Shown piece after piece: positions 11,800-23,633 of a DNA stretch of 64,000 nucleotides (positions are counted from its first letter, which is position 1; each line of letters begins with the position of its first letter). The notes under the pieces are model-generated. The model was not told the DNA's origin. It ran no database searches and was given only the letters and a program-made list of their open reading frames with translations. The DNA is taken from NCBI GenBank assembly GCA_038380435.1, contig JAWZYU010000019.1, forward strand, positions 31,335,801 through 31,399,800, read 5' to 3'. A program made the translations under genes and the position numbers. Origin of the DNA: Ryuthela nishihirai. Its lineage: Eukaryota; Arthropoda; Arachnida; Araneae; Heptathelidae.

Positions 11800-12549
11800 C
11801 TGCAAAGGTTGCAATAATGCGAAATTTAAATCTCAATGCATAAATTCAGCTTTTTACAAAAGAAAAGTAAAAAAAAAAATTATTCATATGCTGCATAAAT
11901 ATAAATACAGGGTGATCAAAAAACAGTCACTTCTTTTGAACCTATAAGCACATGCAGTAATACATATTTTATTTCTATTTCAGGTAAATTAGATATCAGG
12001 CCCTTCATTTGGACACCCTCATTAACCAAAAAAATTCAATATTCCAAGAACGAGAAAATCAAAACAGTGGAATCATATTTTTCTACAAAACTGATAGTAA
12101 AATGATGAGGTAACAGTTTAAACGGTGCAGGATACACTAATTTTGTACACAAGAAAATATTATTTATAAAAATGTTTTGAGAGACAAAAAGATTCAGATA
12201 ATGCTGTGTTAGAAACAACATAAATCACAGTAACTGTCTATCAGCAAAAACGTCTGATAGAAGCTATCATACAAGCATCTTGCCTATCACTGAAATAACT
12301 GTCATAAGAACTGGGCATTTCATAATGCTCCATGAAAAGTATAATCAAGCATTTTCCTACAAAGTAGATCCTACAACCTCTAAGTAAGAGAAACAATGCT
12401 GAAAAGCAAGAGTTTTATGAATACATGTCAAAAGGATTGAGAAAACCTTGGTTTCCTTTAGCAATTAGTGATTAAGCTCACTTTCATCTCAGTTGAATAC
12501 TTGAAAATTACTTCTCTTTCTTACTTACAAAATTAAATGACCATCAACT
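11800..12549. other. Intron 4 start; possible transposon end at 11910
   Basis: No gene. 'cagggtgatcaaaaaacagt' at 11909-11928 looks like the tip of a mariner-type terminal repeat, but no partner end or transposase is visible. Confidence 0.3.
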
Positions 12550-12606
12550 ATTAACAATTGCAGTCTAATGTCAGTCTGTGTCTGACATTAGATTGCAAGG
12601 GTTAAC
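12550..12606. repeat. Short hairpin, ~24-bp arms
   Basis: Left arm 'gcagtctaatgtcag' (12560-12574) pairs with 'ctgacattagattgc' (12582-12596), extended by 'ttaac' and 'gttaa' outside. The loop is 7 nt. It lies alone in host intron 4. It could be a MITE relic or an RNA hairpin; nothing here decides between them. Confidence 0.6.
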
Positions 12607-12840
12607 ATTGATTGGACTTGCAAAGTTGGGCAGGGGAAAAATTGAGCTACAAAGGATTTAGATTAAACCCTATTTGATAAGAACATAAATTTTCAAAATA
12701 AAAATCACTGAATAAAAAAACGTATCAAAATTCTGCTATGTCATTGAGCTGCTTCTAAAAAAGCCTTATATTCCCATGATACAGAATTGTGGAACTGAAT
12801 GTTCCTGATGATGCTATGAGACGTGAGATTAGTCCTTATA

Positions 12841-14310
12841 TGAGGATTGTTCGAAAAGTAATGGCAACCCTGCCGTGAAATATGCAAAGCACTCCCAATG
12901 TGCTTGTTTGTGCATTCAAAGCCATACAGAATCTGTTACAAAAGTAAGCCATCATTTTTACACTGTGCCACAGTAGGAGAGTGAACAAAATAAAGTCACA
13001 GTAATATCAGCCTCCTGACAGAGTGCCCTGATATGCTCATGAAGCTGGGACAATGCAGTTGGATCAAAATCGAGGTAGCATGTGGTCATAATACAAGGGA
13101 TTTTTGACATGGACTGAGAGAAGTGTGTGAAGATGAAAACTATCCCATCACACAATTGCATGATGGGTGCAGGTGTTGGAACTTTGCCAGAGTTGACCTT
13201 TTGCCAGGGTTGGGAGAATGTTGATAGCTTACCATGCAGGACATCCTGCAATCTCACAGAAGAATGTTCAGCTTGCATAGTTGTTGCTGCATGTTGACAG
13301 ACATTGGACAACATGACAACTGGCAAATGAAGTTGGACTCAGTAATTCCACTGATCAGCACATTCTGAAGGACATCCTGAGCATACAAAAAATTGCAGCA
13401 CAGTGGGTTCCACACCATTTCCCAGAGGTGCAAAAGTGGCAAAGGTGCACCATTGCAAACCTCCACCTGTAACAGTATCACAACAAGGGTGATGAATTTC
13501 TTCATTGCCATCAATGAAATGTGAGCACAGGTGTACGAACTGAAGCACCGGTCACACAAAAGTGCCATCCTGGGTTTCCACACCCAAAAAATTGTAGAAA
13601 GAATCCAGAATAGTAAAAGTGCTACTAATTGTTGCTTATGGCATTAATGATATTTTCCATTGCCTTGCAGTGCCTCAGGGCCAAACACTGAATGCAGTGT
13701 ATTACCAACAGTTTCTTGTGCATCATCTGCATCCAGCCATAAGATGAAAGTGTCCGTTTCATCACTGGGGATCCACCACTTCTCATTCATGACAAAAGTT
13801 CCTGTGAAGGAACTTTTGGGAAGATGGTGATGGGAAATCTTGGATCATCCACCATACTCCACAGACACAAGTCATTGTGACTTTTACCTGCTTCCTAAAG
13901 TGAAGGAACCTCTCCAAGGGCAATGGTTTTGCAGTCTGACTGAGATATTGCGAGCTATAGGGTAGTCCATCACAGAGATCAACAGAAACAGATCTGCTGA
14001 TAGGGCCTTCTTTTGACATATGCAAAGTAAGCAAATGCTGGGGCCCACGATTTTTGGGGCTCATTTTCATTACCACATAGTGTGATGAGAGAGAAAATTC
14101 CTGCATAGAGGAGTCCATATTTTACTTTTGCCTAGGGGCTCGGGTAAAGCTAAAGCCCTGTCTGTTGACAGCATTTGTCCACTCTCACAGATTTGGAATT
14201 GAGTTGTTAACCTAGCTGGTGATTACAATGAGGAAATGAAATGTTTATTTCACATGGAAATAAAGTGTTCAGTACTACACACATTGCCATTACTTTTCAA
14301 ACAACCCTTG
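12841..14310 (+). mobile_element. Mariner element with TIRs and TA duplication
   Basis: The terminal repeats 'ttgttcgaaaagtaatggca' (from 12847) and its near complement at 14285-14303 bound 1470 bp, with TA on both sides (12839-12840, 14311-14312). The length is about that of a full mariner. Longer open frames lie on the minus strand, but the transposase signature is on the plus strand. Confidence 0.88.
12950..14075 (+). pseudogene. Mariner transposase, broken
   Basis: Read through several frameshifts, the plus strand shows mariner order. An N-terminal 'KIEVACGHNTRD'-like block is near 13065. Then comes 'NFFIAINEM' with a stop in the DET(W) region near 13500. 'QGQTLNAVYYQQFL' follows near 13675. 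'HPPYSTDTSHCDFYLLPKVK' is near 13850 (D34D motif region) and 'EILRAIG' near 13945. There are many stops. The copy is complete from end to end but point-mutated to death. Confidence 0.85.
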
Positions 14311-14312
14311 TA

Positions 14313-14676
14313 AATGCAACTGATAATGGCAGTAGGTACGTTCTTATATTACAGGTTAGAGGAATCCTATGGAGTAGCTGTCAATGTTTTAATGATTAAA
14401 GAAACAGGCAAACATTCATCCTTTGATGACTAAAGGAAAGCAACAATGGTCAGGTCATCAATACATGATCTCTCATCAACCAGAAGTATAGGTTACTGTG
14501 GTGTACTATATGGTCATGATACACTCAATAGTTCTGTTCAAACTAACTTTACAAAAAATTTTGGCTTGTACCAAAAGGAGTTATGCTATATTCCATGATG
14601 TTAAAATTACTTACTAAACATTTAAGAGTTGTTGTACAATCTACTAAATGTGAAAGTAAATAAAAAGCTTATGTGC
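14313..14676. other. No feature recognised
   Basis: Intron sequence between the mariner element and the truncated 5' end of LINE copy 1. Nothing is seen in it. Confidence 0.5.
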
Positions 14677-15084
14677 AAAGAGATACTCTCTTGTGGAAGT
14701 GAACGGAAGGGGAGGGCTGCCAGATTAGTGTGGCCTACTGATCTGGACAACTATGGCTACTTTTCTTTTTTTCTACCCTGCTGAGGAGTGGTCAACCACA
14801 CAGGGTCCTGGTGCTGACCATATAAACCTACTGGACTGGACAGATATATGGCTCTGAGCTTGATTATGGATCCTGATTTTGCTGCACTGGTGGGCTTCTG
14901 TGGAGGGAAAATCTTCCGCTGTGTTTTCTGTTTGTTTGTGGGTTGACAGCCCCAAGTGAATAGATTCACAGGATATGTTTATCAGATGGTGGATAATCCT
15001 GAGCAGAAGTCATCGCAGGCACCTGAACTCTTTGCTTCTATTGGCATCATCAAATTCTACATTGGAGGAAATCTTCCAGTGTAG

Positions 15085-18083
15085 ATGGCTTCAGCCTTTA
15101 GTAGTGGGGGAACGGGTCTTTGCCCCATGTCTGCGATTAGGGGGCTGTTTGATATTGTCGGCATTCCCTCTCTCAAAAAACATAGCTTCTTTAAACATCC
15201 CACTAACCATTTTCTCTCCATAGGTAGTTGGAATGTGAGGACTCTGCACAGAGCTTTTTCTCTTGATGTCCTCACACAAGAATTCCACCGTTATAATTTA
15301 GATATTCTCGGCTTGCAAGACACCAGATGGACAAATAAAGGTCAGATTCTTAAAAATAATCTTAAATTTCTCTTCTCAGGGAGGGACGACAATAAGCATC
15401 ACCAAGGCATGGGTCTGCTTCTCAGCAGACACGCTAGCGATGCTCTTCTAGGATATGAGTGCATTAATGAAAGGTTTCTTACAGCAAAATTTCGGACAAG
15501 CATTAAAGACTTGAATGTTATCTGCTGTTATGCCCCCACTAAGGATGCCGATGAGGATGAGAAGGATAGGTTTTATGGACAACTTCAGGATATTTTGAAT
15601 TCTGTCAAGAAAGGAGATATTACCCTTGTTCTTGGTGACTTCAATGCCAAAGTTGGTACTGACTCTGACCTTTGGGGAGGAGTAATAGGCCCTTTTGGTA
15701 TTGGTAGCTGCAATGGCAATGGACAACATCTCTTACAGGTAAGTAAACTCAATGGATTCAGAATAACTAACACTTATTACAAACACCGTGACATACATAA
15801 GTACACATGGGTTTCACCTGATGGGCTGCATAACAATATGATTGATTACATATTAATTAACAGCAAATGGGCTAGTTCTGTTAGGAATACCAGGGCATAT
15901 AGGGGAGCTGAAATTGGATCTGACCATTACCTTGTTAAAAGTGTCTTGAAACTTAAACTTAAAAAAGTGTTGTGCTAGGGTTAAAAAATTTACTTTTAAT
16001 ACTGAAGCTCTGAAAGATCCAGTTATAGCCAAAGCTTACCATGATAGGTTACTTAGTCATTATGACAGTCATGGTTTGCTTACTACTGAAGTTGAGGAAG
16101 AATGGGATCTTTTTGGACACTAACAGTACTCTTTTAGGAAAAAAGGAGCAGAGGAGGCAGATATCATCTGAGTGATAAGGCACTTGAGCTTATTTCGGAA
16201 ACAAAGAACTGCAGGAATGCCCTTAATCAATACCCTACTAGTCCTAATAGAAAGCATTACAGAGACCTTAATAAACTTGTAAAGGATCAGTTAGCTGCTG
16301 ATAAGAATCTTTGGCTTGATGGTTTGGCTGACAAAGCCGAGGAAACAGTTAAACAGCACAACAGCAGAGAGCTGTACCAGATAGTTAATGTTTTGTGTGG
16401 TAGAAAACGGACAGGCATACAAGGATTGAAGGATAAACAAGGTAATGTTATAGAAGGGGAGGATTCTGTCATGGCTAGGTGGGCTGAGCATTTCAGTGAT
16501 GTTCTAAACAATGTAGTTAGTTCTACTCCCATTGTTTGCAATGATGATAGATGCATTGGTGGCTTTAAAGTTGGCCCTATAACACAATCTGAAGTTATTT
16601 TGGCTGTTTCTAAACTTAAACTTCATAAATCCCCAGGGGTAGATGAAATTACTACGGAAATGCTTAGAGCTGGGAATGTTTCGGTTACCACTTGGATGAC
16701 TGAAATTCTGAATATCTTTTATGATAAAGGCATGGTTCCTAAGGATTTTACCAGAGCTATTGTTATCCCTATTTTCAAAAAAGGTGATCGCAGTTCTTGT
16801 GATAACTATAGGGGTATCAGCCTATTCTCTGTTCCTGGTAAAGTTCTTTCCATGACTGTGCTTAATAGAATTAAGAATCTGGTTGACAGTCAATTGCATC
16901 ATGAGCAATGTGGATTCAGAAGTGTTAGGGGATGTGTGGATCAGATATTTTCACTTAGGCAGATTCTTGAGAAATGTTTAGAGTTTCAGAAACCTTTGGT
17001 TGCTAGCTTTGTTGATTTCAAAAAGGCTTTCGACTCTGTTGATCGTCATAATTTGTGGTTGATTTTGAAATCATATGGTATACCAGACAAGTTAGTTAAC
17101 ATAATGAAAGCTCTCTATAATAACACTGAGTCATGTGTGAGAGTTGGTAAGGCTTGTAGCAATTGGTTTAGCATTACTTCTGGTGTTCGACAAGGGTGCA
17201 TTTTGTCTCCTTTTCTCTTTAGCTTGGTTATTGATTATGTTATGCGAAATTCACTTCAAGGGAAAGATTTTGGTCTTAAATGGGATGGAGATACGAAAAT
17301 TTCTGATTTAGATTATGCTGATGATTTAGCCCTTTTGGCAAATGATGTTGATGAGATGAACTCTTTCATTCGAGCTGTTGATGAGACTGGTAGTAGAGTA
17401 GGTTTGGTTATAAACAGAGAGAAAACTAAAGTGATGAAAATTGGTCAGGCAGGCTGTGCTTCAGTTAATCTGAATGGTTGCAGTCTTGAGCAGGTGTCAC
17501 AGTTTAATTATCTTGGGAGCTATGTAACAGATAATGGTGATGTGCAGCATGAGATTAACAGGCGAATAGGGATTGCTGCCGGGACTTTTAAGAACCTATG
17601 GAGAGTGTGGAGAAATAGGCATATACACCTAAGACTAAAATTAGACTGTATAATAGTTTGGTTCTTTCTAGGGTTATTTATGGTAGTGAAACTTGGACAC
17701 TTTGTAAACAAGATAACAGGAAACTAGATGCTTTTGATTCCAGATGCTTACACAGTATCTTGGGCATTAGGTGGTTCAAATTTGTAACTAATGATGAGAT
17801 TAGGCAAAGGAGTTTGCAACCTCCTTTAAGCAGCATATTGTGCAGAGAGATACTCCGTTGGTTTGGCCATGTTGCCCATATGAATAATTATAGATTGGCG
17901 AATAGGGTTATGAATAGTGTGCCTAAAGGCCTCAGAAAGAAGGGGAGACCTAGGATGTGGTGGGCAGACAATGTCAAACAGGACCTTGTTAGAATTGGTG
18001 TGCAGTGGCCAGATGCAGTAGATGTAGCTCAGGATAGACTTGCTTGGAGAATTACATTGCACGGTCTGGTTGGACCTCCGTAG
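15085..18083 (+). pseudogene. LINE endonuclease/reverse transcriptase polyprotein, 2+ frameshifts
   Basis: The first frame, 15085-15978, is an AP-endonuclease. It has 'SWNVRTL', then 'LGLQDTRW' where other copies have the catalytic Glu ('LQETRW'), 'LGDFNAKVG' and 'GSDHYLV'. An extra A near 15966 ends the frame. A second frame, 16324-17727, is the reverse transcriptase: 'FVDFKKAFDSVD' (motif A) and 'DYADDLALL' (motif C) are intact. Losing one A near 17635 shifts into 17658-18083, a C-terminal domain with a 'WFGHVAHMNNYR' block and 'KGRPRMWWADNVKQD'. The original protein would be about 1000 residues. The family copies itself by target-primed reverse transcription. This copy is dead because of the shifts and the Glu-to-Asp change. 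Confidence 0.92.
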
Positions 18084-18085
18084 CC

Positions 18086-18471
18086 GGGGCAGGGGGTGGC
18101 TCAGTCAGTAGCGCGCCAGGCTCGTAATCTGTAGTTCCCAGTTTCGAGTCCCAGCTGAGTCAGCATTGAGATTTATCTCTGCAAAATTCCCCGCCCTGTC
18201 TACGGTCAGCAGGGGACACCGATGGGCTTGAGAAAGGCCGCCGTCCGTCGGATGGGACGTTAAACCATGGCCCCGTGTGTGGGAGAGCCATACCCTGTGC
18301 ACGTTAAAGAACACGCTGGATGGCCTTGACGGGAGGCTACCATCTGTCTCCCAACAGCTGTTCCAGTGGGTCCCCTCCCCCAACCTTCTCTGAGCCTTCG
18401 GGGTCCTTGTGGCCTGGCCATTTAGCCCATGGTGTGCAAAAAAGTGCCGCTCAGAGGTAAAACAACCCAAC
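18086..18471 (+). repeat. SINE-A, full length, inserted in LINE 3' UTR
   Basis: 386 bp. tRNA-like head with box A 'tggctcagtcagtagcgcg' and a box-B-like 'ggttcgagtc' region (here 'gtttcgagtc'). The conserved centre includes 'tcggatgggacgttaaacc' and 'gcacgttaaagaacacgct', and the tail ends in 'aaaacaacccaac'. An 11-bp target duplication 'cctccgtagcc' flanks it (18075-18085, 18472-18482). Its tail does not match the RTE-like LINE here, so it was presumably copied by a different LINE. Confidence 0.93.
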
Positions 18472-18492
18472 CCTCCGTAGCCCATGGCTGCT

Positions 18493-18590
<98 letters not shown>
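18493..18590 (+). repeat. (GAT)n microsatellite, LINE 3' tail
   Basis: 98 bp of uninterrupted GAT repeat. The other LINE copies end at the same place in 4-7 repeats, so this tail has expanded. Apparent poly-His or poly-Ile open frames on the minus strand are artefacts of it. Confidence 0.97.
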
Positions 18591-18592
18591 CT

Positions 18593-18955
18593 TCTGAACA
18601 GATAGAGCCAATAAATGTGCACTAGCCCACCTGAGCTGGTAATTGGTGACCGGTTATACATAAACATGGTTTTCGTCAAAGTCATTTTTAGTCCCCTAAG
18701 GTTAACATTCAGTAAAAATGGCACTGACTGGATTAAAATCAAAGTTCTTTATACCTACCCCGAAAAGACAGTATGCAACCTAGAAAAGTAATGCTTTGGA
18801 TCAGTATAATATGAAGGTGCAAGTTATTTTGAATTATTGAAACCGAATTAAATATACAGCAGAATTACATTTTGAACAACTAATCACTTATAACTGGTTT
18901 TAATTCAAAAACCATGGGGATTGTTAAACTGAAAAGGTGTAATCCTACTTCATGT
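18593..18955. other. No feature recognised
   Basis: Intron 4 sequence downstream of the LINE tail. Nothing is seen in it. Confidence 0.45.
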
Positions 18956-19190
18956 GCACGAATGGTACTGTATTATAAAATTACAATGCAGAATCCCACC
19001 ATATCCTCCAGACCTGACATCATATGATTTTCATTTATTCAGATGTATCCAAAGTGTTTGGATTGGGAGAAAACAAAACAATAATGATGAAATCAAAATT
19101 GGTATTAAAACTTGCACTGAGTCAAAATCAGTCAATTTTTACAGGTCAGTGTATGTTGTGATGAATATAAGCCTATTTAAATACAATGCT
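18956..19190 (+). pseudogene. Mariner transposase C-terminal fragment
   Basis: The frame 18954-19271 contains 'PPYPPDLTSYDFHLFRCIQS', the mariner 'YSPDL..DFHLF' third-Asp region, followed by 'NFYRSVYVVMN', which resembles the 'FFYRGI' end. The N-terminal two thirds and the terminal repeats are absent or unrecognisable. Confidence 0.7.
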
Positions 19191-19644
19191 GAAATTGAAA
19201 GAAATGAAACAAACTCTATAATAGTGTATAGAGGCATATTCTTATTATTATCAAAGAATGATGTCTCTTAGCCACTTTAAATAAGTAAGGGTGTTTACCT
19301 TTTTAAGGAGATGAAATGATAAGCAAAATGACTAAATTGCTAACACTGCATGTACAAGTAGCTGGGTAACAAATGAAAGACTGAAAGGGATATCTGATAG
19401 CAAGTTCACATTTGGCTCATCATGAGCAAGTAGAAACTAATAACACAAATTATGCTGCTGTAATGAGCACATATTTCTAGCATAAAAACTTTAATAAAAT
19501 TTCGTATGTTCTGTATTTAAGAAAAAGCAAACTAAAATTTTTAATAATGATATGCTTGTCTTTATCTTTATATTAGAAACATCATGTTTTGAATTTAAAA
19601 AGAAAACACAGTTGTGAACAGCCTTGCCAGTAATTATGTATCTA
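19191..19644. other. No feature recognised
   Basis: AT-rich intron sequence between two transposon relics. Confidence 0.45.
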
Positions 19645-20664
19645 TATACACAGTCTTATCAGAATAATATGACAACCCACGGAATCACAGTGTACATGCC
19701 CAGGTGTGTCACAGAGTGCACAAGGTCAACCACATGGAGATATAAATGGCTGGCCAGGACAGATAAGCTATAGTGCGTAATGTGAGCACAATGGGCAAAG
19801 GTATCGATTTGATGGACGTTCCAAAAGGAATGATCATCGGCTATCGCACCAAAGGTGAAAACATCTCGGAAACAGCAGACTTCATGGGCTGTTTGCGAGG
19901 TGCTGTAGTAATGGTGTACCAAGAATGGGTCACTGGCACAGCAAGTACCTCCAGACTTCATAACTGTGGAGCCCCAAAGGCCATTGATCCCAGAAGAGAA
20001 CAACAACTCCATCGACTGGTAAAGGGCAATCGTTGCGCAACAGTGCAGCAATTGACCACTCAAATGAAATCTGGGGCACCCAGGTACGTGTCCCCGATAA
20101 CAGTAGAGCAAATCCTGTTAGGCATGGGTCTCCAGAGTCAATGCTGTATAAAGGCACCCATGTTAACCAAGGTCCATTGGCAACAACAGCTGCAGTTCGC
20201 AAGGGACTACCATCATTGGACAGTGGAAGAGTGGAAAAAGGTTGCCTTCTACGATGAATCGAGGTTTCTACTCCACAGAAGTGACGGGTGGTGGTGGATA
20301 CGGTATCAGACACACGAGAACCAACACTAGGACATGCTTGTCAGTCAAGTACAGGCCGGGGGTGGCAGTGTGCATGTCTGGGGGATGTTTTCCTGGTATG
20401 ACCGCTGACTACTGGTACCACTAGATGGGTCCCTGAATGTCAGTGGCTACCTGTCCATCCTCACTGACCACATGTCATCTCCAGAACCACCATGCTCTGC
20501 TGGAGCTCCGTGCTCTGCTGGTGCTCGAATGGGCATGTGTGCCAGTGGCAACCTACCAGGGCCTCATTGTATCTATGCCACGCCATCTCACCATTGTCAT
20601 CAGGGCCAAGGGTGGTTCCCATTATTAGGTAGGTGGTCACATTATTCTGATATTACTGTGTATA
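19645..20664 (+). mobile_element. Tc1-like DNA transposon
   Basis: Terminal repeats 'tatacacagtcttatcagaa' (19645) and the near complement 'tattctgatattactgtgta' (20643-20662) bound 1020 bp. It is shorter than a typical 1.2-1.3 kb element, because the transposase gene inside is internally deleted near its end. Confidence 0.88.
19773..20640 (+). pseudogene. Tc1-like transposase, N-terminal two thirds open
   Basis: An open frame of 185 codons (19773-20330) covers the helix-turn-helix region and 'WKKVAFYDESRFLL' (first catalytic Asp). 'TVEQILLGMGLQ' precedes it. After a frameshift near 20320 the frame resumes with a Gly-rich 'AGGGSVHVWGMF'-like block near 20352. The HDNA and SPDLNPIE regions are missing or scrambled ('MSSPEPPCSAGAPCSAGA', 20472). 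No active enzyme is possible. Confidence 0.85.
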
Positions 20665-21145
20665 TCCAATATTAAACAATCTAGTAGATATGAATAAATA
20701 ATTACATTTATATAAATATGAGCATTAACCTTGTCTATTTCTCTGCCTGACCAATTTTTTTCTGACCTGGCAGAAGTGTGGAGTTTCTACAATGTACTCT
20801 TTATCTACTAATAGAATAGCTAATGCATTAAATATTGTCCTGAATCACTAAATTCCTTTAAAATGTTTTTATGAAATTCAGATTGCTGAAGTAACATTAT
20901 ACCTCAGTTGTAAATCTAAATGCCACTAAATAATTTCCAATAATTTTGATCCACCTAAAAATGTCAAGAAAATAATTTTGTATAAATGACATGAATGCAT
21001 AAATGTTTAAAAATACTACCATAGTGTCATTTCTGCAGATAGATTATTCAATATACTTTTCACATGGTATGTTTAAGGAACTGAATATATACAATATTCC
21101 ATCTACTTAATTCATATATATATACACACACACACACTTATATGC
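20665..21145. other. No gene; short CA/TA microsatellite at 21112-21136
   Basis: AT-rich intron sequence ending in 'tatatatacacacacacaca'. Nothing else is seen. Confidence 0.5.
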
Positions 21146-21149
21146 ATAC

Positions 21150-22330
21150 ACTGCCTGGTCAAAAAATTAGAAATACTGTATTTTTCATAACTGCAATACA
21201 AAGCACAGACATGCAAATGAAGTCACATTACATGGTCACATAATCCCTGACCTGTATTAAATGCAATCAGCACAGCTACTGGCAAACGTTTGACCATGAG
21301 AGATGTGTTATATAATCAACTTTCAAAAAAGTGTTGATGCACAATGTGCTGGTGCAACCATAGCCAAAACTATGAATGAGAATCACAAGACTGTCCAAAG
21401 CTAACATCTCTAAAATGCATACAAGAGAGCAAACAAAGTCTTCTGATTGAAGTAATTTTGACAGACATTCAATATTAAAGAAAAGGAACAATAGAGTTCA
21501 AAGGAGTTGCAGAGGTCAGTCAAATCTATGTTTAATACACATAAAAAAACCATTGCTTTAAAAATATGCCGAGATAAACCCAAATCAATTCAAATGATGC
21601 ATAGAGAACTGATATTTGTGGCTCAGCAGTTAGTACTCTATTCAGCAACCTTTGGTGTAGGCCAGAAACCAGAAAATAAAACTTCAGTGATGTGGGAGAG
21701 ACCTAGGTGAACTGTAGAGAATTGAAAAAAGGTTAAGTGATCAAATGAATTGTGATATATGCTCTTTTGTATATGCTCTTCTGTGCAAATGACAGAGCTA
21801 AAGGTTTCACCAACTACATGAAATGATGGATCCCCCTCCTGTGTGTCACTTCCACTGTACAATCTGATGGAGGAGGAGTCATGATGTGAGGAATGTTTAC
21901 ATGCAATAGGTTAGGTTCATTAATATATCAGAAAGTTCAATGAAATATAGCATATTTAAACAACATATCTGATTGTATACATGTTGCTATGCTTATTTTT
22001 TCCCCTAATGTAGATTCTATGCCTCATTTTTCTCCTCAATAGATTCTTACACTTTAATCCTGAAATTGTTTTCAGGTGGAAAGTGTAAGAATCTATTGCA
22101 TGAAATCTTTCAGTGAATGGTTTGAGGAACATGGAGAATTCAGTCATCTTTTCTTGCCACCCAGTTCCATGATCTGAACCTCATTTAAAATCTGTAGGAT
22201 GAAGTGGAACATGCTTACAGGAATGCACTCCACTGTCCTCAAACCTGAAGGAACAACATACTGCATTGCAAAAGAAACAGCTTTACATCACACCAAATAA
22301 CTTCCAAACACTCATCAAATCTATATTGGA
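21150..22330 (+). mobile_element. Degraded Tc1-like transposon
   Basis: 'cactgcctggtcaaaaaatt' at 21149-21168 has the look of a Tc1-type end. Near 22170-22230 a frame reads 'DLNLI*NL*DEVEHAYRNAL', a decayed 'SPDLNPIENLWDEV' C-terminal signature. The middle is unrecognisable. The right terminal repeat is not found. A hairpin has formed at 22037-22098. Confidence 0.65.
22037..22098. repeat. Perfect 19-bp-arm hairpin inside the Tc1 relic
   Basis: 'caatagattcttacacttt' (22037-22055) is perfectly complementary to 22080-22098. A second inner stem, 'cctgaaa' with 'tttcagg', lies in the loop. The right arm is the part collinear with the transposase; the left arm looks like an inverted copy of it. 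Confidence 0.85.
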
Positions 22331-22526
22331 TCAAATTCTAGATGTTTTGAAGATACTGAGGTAAGGTTTATATTTTGGCTGCATAGTCTGTAGCTATAAA
22401 TCTTATTTATGCAACAAAAAATTAATATCAAAAAGGAAATATTATACTTGTGTATATGAGGGGTGTGGGAAAAAAAAAAGAAACAAGGCTGCATGCATAA
22501 CTTGCATAATACTCCCTCACCAATCA

Positions 22527-22933
22527 TGGGACAGGGGTGGCACAGTCAGTAGCATGCCAGGCTCATAATCTGTAGTTCCCAGGTTCGAGTCCCAGCTGGG
22601 TCAGCGTTGGGATTTATCTCTGTAAAACTCCCCACCCTGTACACAGTCAGTAGGGACCATCAATGGACTTGGAAAGGCTGCTATCTGTCAGATGGGAAGC
22701 AAGCTGTGGCTCTGTGTGCAAGGAGTCATATCCTGTGAATGTTAAAGAACAGCTGGATGGTCTTGACAGAAGGCTACCATATGTCTCCCAACAAGAACTC
22801 CAGTGGGTCCCCTCCCCCAACCTTTCTCTGCACAGAAGAATGGAGGAGTACGAATCTTCACAGTTCTTGTGACCTGGCCATTTAGCCCACTGTGAGCAAA
22901 AGAATGCCACTCAGAGATAAAACATGCAATCAA
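22527..22933 (+). repeat. SINE-A copy, diverged
   Basis: tRNA-like head at 22534-22600 (here with 'ggctcataatctg' in the anticodon region) and the conserved centre 'gttaaagaacagctggatgg'. A 13-bp duplication with one mismatch, 'ccctcaccaatca' (22514) and 'ccctcatcaatca' (22934), flanks it. A 26-bp extra segment near 22836-22862 makes it longer than other copies. Confidence 0.88.
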
Positions 22934-22946
22934 CCCTCATCAATCA

Positions 22947-23633
22947 AATGATTCAATGGCTGTTTAAATTGTGTTTTTTTTTTTCTAGTTCTCGCCTGTT
23001 TGAATCAGCTGAATAGTGTCAGTGTTATGCTTGTTTGTGTCAGATGTGTTTTAACCCTGGCTGAAAAATGTATCATTGAACACAATGTGTTCATCACAAT
23101 ACTCTTTCTCATTCAGCACTGTCCATCAGTCTTTTTGGCTCAAAACTCAAATCACGATGCAACAGACACCTTATTTGTCAGATCCATTTTCATGACATGG
23201 TGCCCATAATGGGGCACACAACATGAGCAGTATAATGAAACAGAGTACTTAGAGAGCATTCTCAAAACGGACTTTCAAAAATGTTTCAAAGCACAGAAGA
23301 ATAGAGGAGTACATTAGGGCTAATGGGGTTTACTTAGATGGGGACAAGATCTGATATCTGCAATTTTTAAAAATAAAAGTTTTATTGATGCTGACTTGTA
23401 TTTTTTATCACACCTTTTATTATAGGCATATATCCCGAAAAAAATGTATTTCATAGAAATCAAAAATGACCATGTGTGAAAAATTAATTGTTAAGATTTG
23501 TTTAAAAATCTTCTTAAAAATCTGTTTTAAAATTTGTTATTAATCTTGTTTAAAAAAAAAAAAGATGTTATTGATTACTATCTTGAATTAAGCAAATCTG
23601 CATTACTTTTCAATTTATATTTTACACTTACTA
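22947..23633. other. No feature recognised
   Basis: AT-rich. A phrase near 23282-23310 repeats the 'cacagaagaatagaggagta' phrase found in the neighbouring SINE (22837). Otherwise nothing is seen. Confidence 0.45.

Larger units (their letters stand above)
14677..18592 (+). mobile_element. RTE-like LINE, copy 1 (5'-truncated), SINE inside
   Basis: Compared with the copies at 43104 and 55353 it lacks about the first 135 bp of 5' UTR. It continues through the UTR, one long ORF and a 3' end that finishes in a GAT-repeat microsatellite (18493-18590). A SINE-A is inserted just after the stop codon (18086-18471). GAT-type simple repeats as a 3' tail, together with the ORF architecture, fit the RTE side of the non-LTR elements. 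Confidence 0.92.

Noticed and set aside
12958..14118. Minus-strand open frames of 69-122 codons, at first taken for a foreign gene carried between mariner ends
   Set aside because: The plus strand of the same bases, read across frameshifts, gives ordered mariner transposase motifs up to the YSPDL-CDF region. The minus frames are shadows.
18105..18742. Minus-strand open frames with long His or Ile runs
   Set aside because: They are the (GAT)n microsatellite and SINE-A read backwards. No gene signal.
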